Below, one piece after another: positions 63,146 to 64,000 of a stretch of DNA of 64,000 nt. The stretch comes from a virus: positions 86,873 through 150,872 of IMG/VR virus record IMGVR_UViG_3300042544_002197; one strand, given 5' to 3'. The translations under genes were made by a program, and so were the position numbers. The notes under the pieces are model-generated. The model saw only the letters and a list, made by a program, of their open reading frames with translations. It made no database searches and was not told the DNA's origin. How positions within the stretch are numbered: the first letter of the stretch is position 1; the number at the start of each line of letters is the position of its first letter.

Positions 63146-63457
63146 TTACCATTTAGGAGCCTCTTCTTTAAACTCATCACCTTCTTTCTTTTTTACAGGA
63201 GCTGGTTTTTCTTTAACTGTTTCTTTTTCTTTAATAATTACAGTCTTACCACCACCCGCCGATTGTTGTTGAGTTTGTGAATTTGTAATGTTTATTACTG
63301 GTGCCGCTTGTTGTGGTGCCGGTTCTGCTTTATCACCACCACCTAAAAGTGTTGATAACCATACTCCCGCCGCGGTCACTAATGTTCCTGCAACCCCAAT
63401 TATTGTCTTTTTTAAACCCGACCAAGTTCCTTCTGATTGTTCTACTTCTTCTGACAT
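63146..63457 (-). CDS. Single-segment membrane protein with basic tail
   Basis: The 103-residue protein (MSEEVEQSEGTWSGLKKTII) has one hydrophobic segment (TIIGVAGTLVTAAGVWLSTLL) followed by a Gly-rich loop, a Gln/Ser/Pro stretch and a Lys/Glu-rich tail (IIKEKETVKEKPAPVKKKEG). That design is found in some holins and in membrane-anchored adaptor proteins. It lies upstream of the small membrane genes. Confidence 0.5.
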   Translation of the reverse strand: MSEEVEQSEGTWSGLKKTIIGVAGTLVTAAGVWLSTLLGGGDKAEPAPQQAAPVINITNSQTQQQSAGGGKTVIIKEKETVKEKPAPVKKKEGDEFKEEAPKW

Positions 63458-63495
63458 TGTATTTGTTTTTAGTTTTTTAGTTTATTTTATTAATA

Positions 63496-64000
63496 TTACG
63501 CACCCAATGCTTTACTGAATCCATTAGGACAAGTTCTAGTACATATCAAATCTGCTATAATAGGTGCTACTGCAGTTCCGATTGCAATACCAACTCCAGC
63601 AGGGGTAGCCCATAATGCCGCCGAATCTAAACTATGATAGATACAATTTGAACATACGTTTCTTAATAATTCTGAATCAATATTTTCACCAACACCAGGT
63701 ATTGATAAAAATCCATCTGCCACTATTACACCCATTGCCGTTGATACCGCCATTTTAGCTGCCGTATCTGCAATGTAAAGAACAGGCGTAGCCATCAACG
63801 ATAATGTAGTTGAAGTTGCCGCTCCAGCAGGTTGCGCTGGTGTAAATGCCGCAACAACACCGGCAGAGATTAGTGCGGTTATTGCTATATTACAAGCGTT
63901 TTCGTCCGCCCAGTTATATGCCATCACAGCACCATCTTTTACCACTTCATATCCCTCTTTAACACCAGATTCTATTTGATTTCCAACATTAATAAGTACC
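63496..64000 (-). CDS. Membrane-type protein, N-terminus cut by the window edge
   Basis: The frame runs open from the right edge (VLINVGNQIESGVKEGYEVV) to a stop at 63496, so the N-terminus is missing. It is rich in Ala/Gly hydrophobic segments (NIAITALISAGVVAAFTPAQ, VLYIADTAAKMAVSTAMGVI, VGIAIGTAVAPIIADLI) and has Cys pairs (VCSNCIYH, CTRTCPNG). Hydrophobic Ala/Gly helices with Cys pairs suggest a membrane-inserting protein, perhaps a pore or internal virion protein. No family recognised. Confidence 0.5.
   Translation of the reverse strand, partial: VLINVGNQIESGVKEGYEVVKDGAVMAYNWADENACNIAITALISAGVVAAFTPAQPAGAATSTTLSLMATPVLYIADTAAKMAVSTAMGVIVADGFLSIPGVGENIDSELLRNVCSNCIYHSLDSAALWATPAGVGIAIGTAVAPIIADLICTRTCPNGFSKALGA

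Noticed and set aside
1-64000. tRNA genes or integrase/attachment sites
   Set aside because: I looked through the gaps for cloverleaf-like sequences with a GTTCGA loop and for recombinase motifs in the proteins and saw none; a dedicated scan would be needed to exclude them.

Overview
The window looks like the virion-gene half of a large, AT-rich, T4-like myovirus that infects a member of the Bacteroidota, most likely a flavobacterium. The T4-like assignment rests on recognisable counterparts of the large terminase (gp17), portal (gp20), prohead protease (gp21), scaffold (gp22), major capsid protein (gp23), tail sheath (gp18), tail tube (gp19), neck (gp13), baseplate-hub chaperone (gp26), family B DNA polymerase (gp43) and late sigma factor (gp55). 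The host assignment rests on several signals: starts almost never have a Shine-Dalgarno sequence, several promoters match the Bacteroidota TTTG/TAnnTTTG pattern, exported proteins have Gln at the predicted mature N-terminus, one lipoprotein carries D(S/T)(A/T) O-glycosylation-type motifs, and a phage-borne bS21 keeps the tyrosine that in Flavobacterium contacts the 16S 3' end. No integrase, tRNA gene, CRISPR array or insertion sequence was seen.

Layout. 1-11997 (mostly minus): a partial large structural protein, tape measure, hub chaperone with a possible frameshift extension, tube, sheath and two connector/terminator-type proteins, plus a small ribbon-helix-helix gene on the plus strand. 12046-18041: SNF2-type helicase, neck protein and DNA polymerase. 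18133-21197 (minus): baseplate and fibre-like proteins, including a Pro/Thr-repeat protein and a lectin-like protein. 21251-37546 (plus): small virion-type proteins (one with a WYL-like domain), three glycosyltransferases, dUTPase, PhoH, the late sigma factor, baseplate/tail proteins and two Cys-containing phage-domain proteins. 37547-52625 (minus): dCMP deaminase, SAP-like protein, then the head module (capsid, scaffold, protease, portal, terminase and companions), a nucleotidyltransferase and a KTSC protein, with plus-strand bS21 inserted. 52699-55230: divergent Hsp20 and ClpC-like genes around an operator-like repeat array. 55419-58413: a lipoprotein, then an RNA-repair cassette (P-loop kinase, RNA ligase, cyclic-phosphate receiver-like protein). 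58484-64000 (minus): three exported proteins (one CsgG-like) and a run of small membrane proteins.

How the parts fit. The octamer TATTTATA (sometimes TATTTATT) lies just upstream of most virion genes on both strands, in the sense direction. It is the reverse complement of the T4 late box TATAAATA and is the best candidate target of the gp55-like sigma at 30083-30781. For many genes it is only 3-5 nt from the ATG, which predicts almost leaderless mRNAs, while sheath, tube and scaffold/capsid have longer A-rich leaders. The capsid protein carries a gp21-type cleavage site (LINE, residues 57-60), and at least six other proteins begin with a short helix ending in a similar [IL]xE site, suggesting a set of capsid-targeted internal proteins. 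The RNA-repair cassette, bS21 and chaperones point to control of host translation and proteostasis; the exported and membrane proteins at the right end form an envelope-directed locus of unclear purpose.
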